Notes under the pieces: model-generated | Told to the model about the DNA's origin: nothing | Seen by the model: the letters and a program-made list of their open reading frames with translations, nothing else | Database searches by the model: none | Part shown: positions 60,327-64,000 of the stretch, one piece after another | How positions within the stretch are numbered: position 1 is the first letter of the stretch | Layout: each line of letters opens with the position of its first letter | Translations under genes and position numbers: made by a program | NCBI RefSeq assembly: GCF_008831285.2 | Contig: NC_045146.1 | Coordinates: 13,261,149 to 13,325,148 of the forward strand | Direction: 5' to 3' | DNA: 64,000 bases | DNA from: Nymphaea colorata | Taxonomy: Eukaryota; Streptophyta; Magnoliopsida; Nymphaeales; Nymphaeaceae

Positions 60327-61032
60327 TACAATAGTTTTAAATGATACAACATTTATTTATTATACATACTTTGAATTTATATCTGACAATAATTATTTGA
60401 TTAATGGCATCCATGGGATTCACCACATGAAAAAACATTTACTATATCAACATTTGATTACTAAGCATAATAATAATAATATATATATATATTTCTTCCA
60501 ATTCAACTATTTGAACCCGGGTTCAAGGCAAGTAATTATTGATTTCCTAACCATTGACATCCTTAAAGGAGCGATGAGCGATGTGACGAGATGACTGATA
60601 CAAGTTTTCCGGCGATCAAAAGTTTTGCTAACCCAAGTTTTCCGGTGTTCGCAGAGACACCGAAAAGAAAACGAATCACAGATGTAAAAGGTTTCGAATT
60701 TCGGTTTTGATCCATCGTTAACTTGTCTTTAATATCAATTCTCCCCATACGAGATTTGGACTCAAGTTCACTTGACTTTGTGAAACTTAATCCGGATCCA
60801 ACGGGTCGCACATTTACATGTAGTTGGATCGGGTCCTGATCGAATATTGGAATGAAATTCGGATTCAGTCACGGAACTGCATTTGCAAAAGTAGGTCCAA
60901 TTACTATCAGATCCTTGATGGAACCTACATGGGAGCGGACCCGATCCACTAAATAGTGGGGGACATTTTTGTCATTAGCTGTATACCCAGGGGTGAATGG
61001 AAAGATATCCGTGGTTTGCTCGTCGCTCGAAC

Positions 61033-61051
61033 TATAAAAGCCAAAACCCTA
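61033..61051 (+). promoter_or_regulatory. TATA box and telo-box of the RPS6 gene
   Basis: TATAAAA at 61033-61039 and AAACCCTA at 61044-61051 lie about 110-125 bp before the start codon. A telo-box near the start site is characteristic of plant ribosomal protein genes. Transcription should start near 61.06-61.07 kb, in a pyrimidine-rich stretch. Confidence 0.6.
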
Positions 61052-61158
61052 GAATCTCTTCGCCCCACTTTCGCCATCGCACTGCTCGCGCTGCTCTATC
61101 TGGGAGGCGACGGCGTGACACTTCCCGCCATTGTGCTCGGTGGAGAAGTCGCCCGAAG

Positions 61159-64000
<2,842 letters not shown>

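Larger units (their letters stand above)
54658..61032. other. Repeat-rich intergenic DNA
   Basis: No recognised gene. It holds family-2 repeat copies G and H, palindrome-family copy D, a GC-ended AT-cored element at 57.80-58.06 kb, a possible LTR start near 58.31 kb, MITE-like inverted repeats near 59.7-60.1 kb, a 30-bp tandem pair at 60267-60326 and a TA run near 60.48 kb. Confidence 0.45.

Overview
This is a plant nuclear genomic window. It is AT-rich, its genes are split by GT-AG introns, and old retrotransposon remnants, MITE-like elements and microsatellites lie between them. The families are typical of flowering plants (HUA2, LPA2, RPS6, a plant LysM protein). Nothing seen fixes the species; an early-diverging angiosperm or magnoliid is possible, but that is a guess.

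Layout. 1-12.4 kb is repeat-rich intergenic DNA: a possible gene edge at the extreme left, a MITE with terminal inverted repeats (about 1.03-1.18 kb), copies of a palindrome-bearing repeat, and a small internally deleted copia element with a 5-bp target duplication (8521-9005). 13.06-16.22 kb (+) is an intracellular LysM-domain protein gene of three coding exons, whose second intron holds a 217-bp tandem duplication. 16.8-27.5 kb has no recognised gene; two phase-matched exon-like blocks lie at 25.74-26.53 kb (-). 27.50-32.14 kb is an old, decayed Ty1/copia LTR retrotransposon (-). 32.91-44.14 kb (-) is a complete HUA2/HUA2-LIKE gene, eleven coding exons and 1539 residues (PWWP domain, CID/RPR domain, proline-rich tail). 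Divergently placed at 46.34-47.85 kb (+) is LPA2, a plastid factor for photosystem II assembly. 52.99-54.66 kb (-) is a two-exon membrane protein of the kind represented by Arabidopsis At5g23160. 61.16 kb (+) starts a ribosomal protein S6 gene whose remaining exons lie beyond the window.

The genes do not form a pathway. What links them is position: the LysM, HUA2 and At5g23160-like genes occur in this order in Arabidopsis (about At5g23130, At5g23150, At5g23160, from memory), so the window looks like an ancient conserved block, here expanded by transposons and interrupted by LPA2. Exon structures were derived by eye from splice consensus, reading phase and remembered family sequence; no alignment was run.
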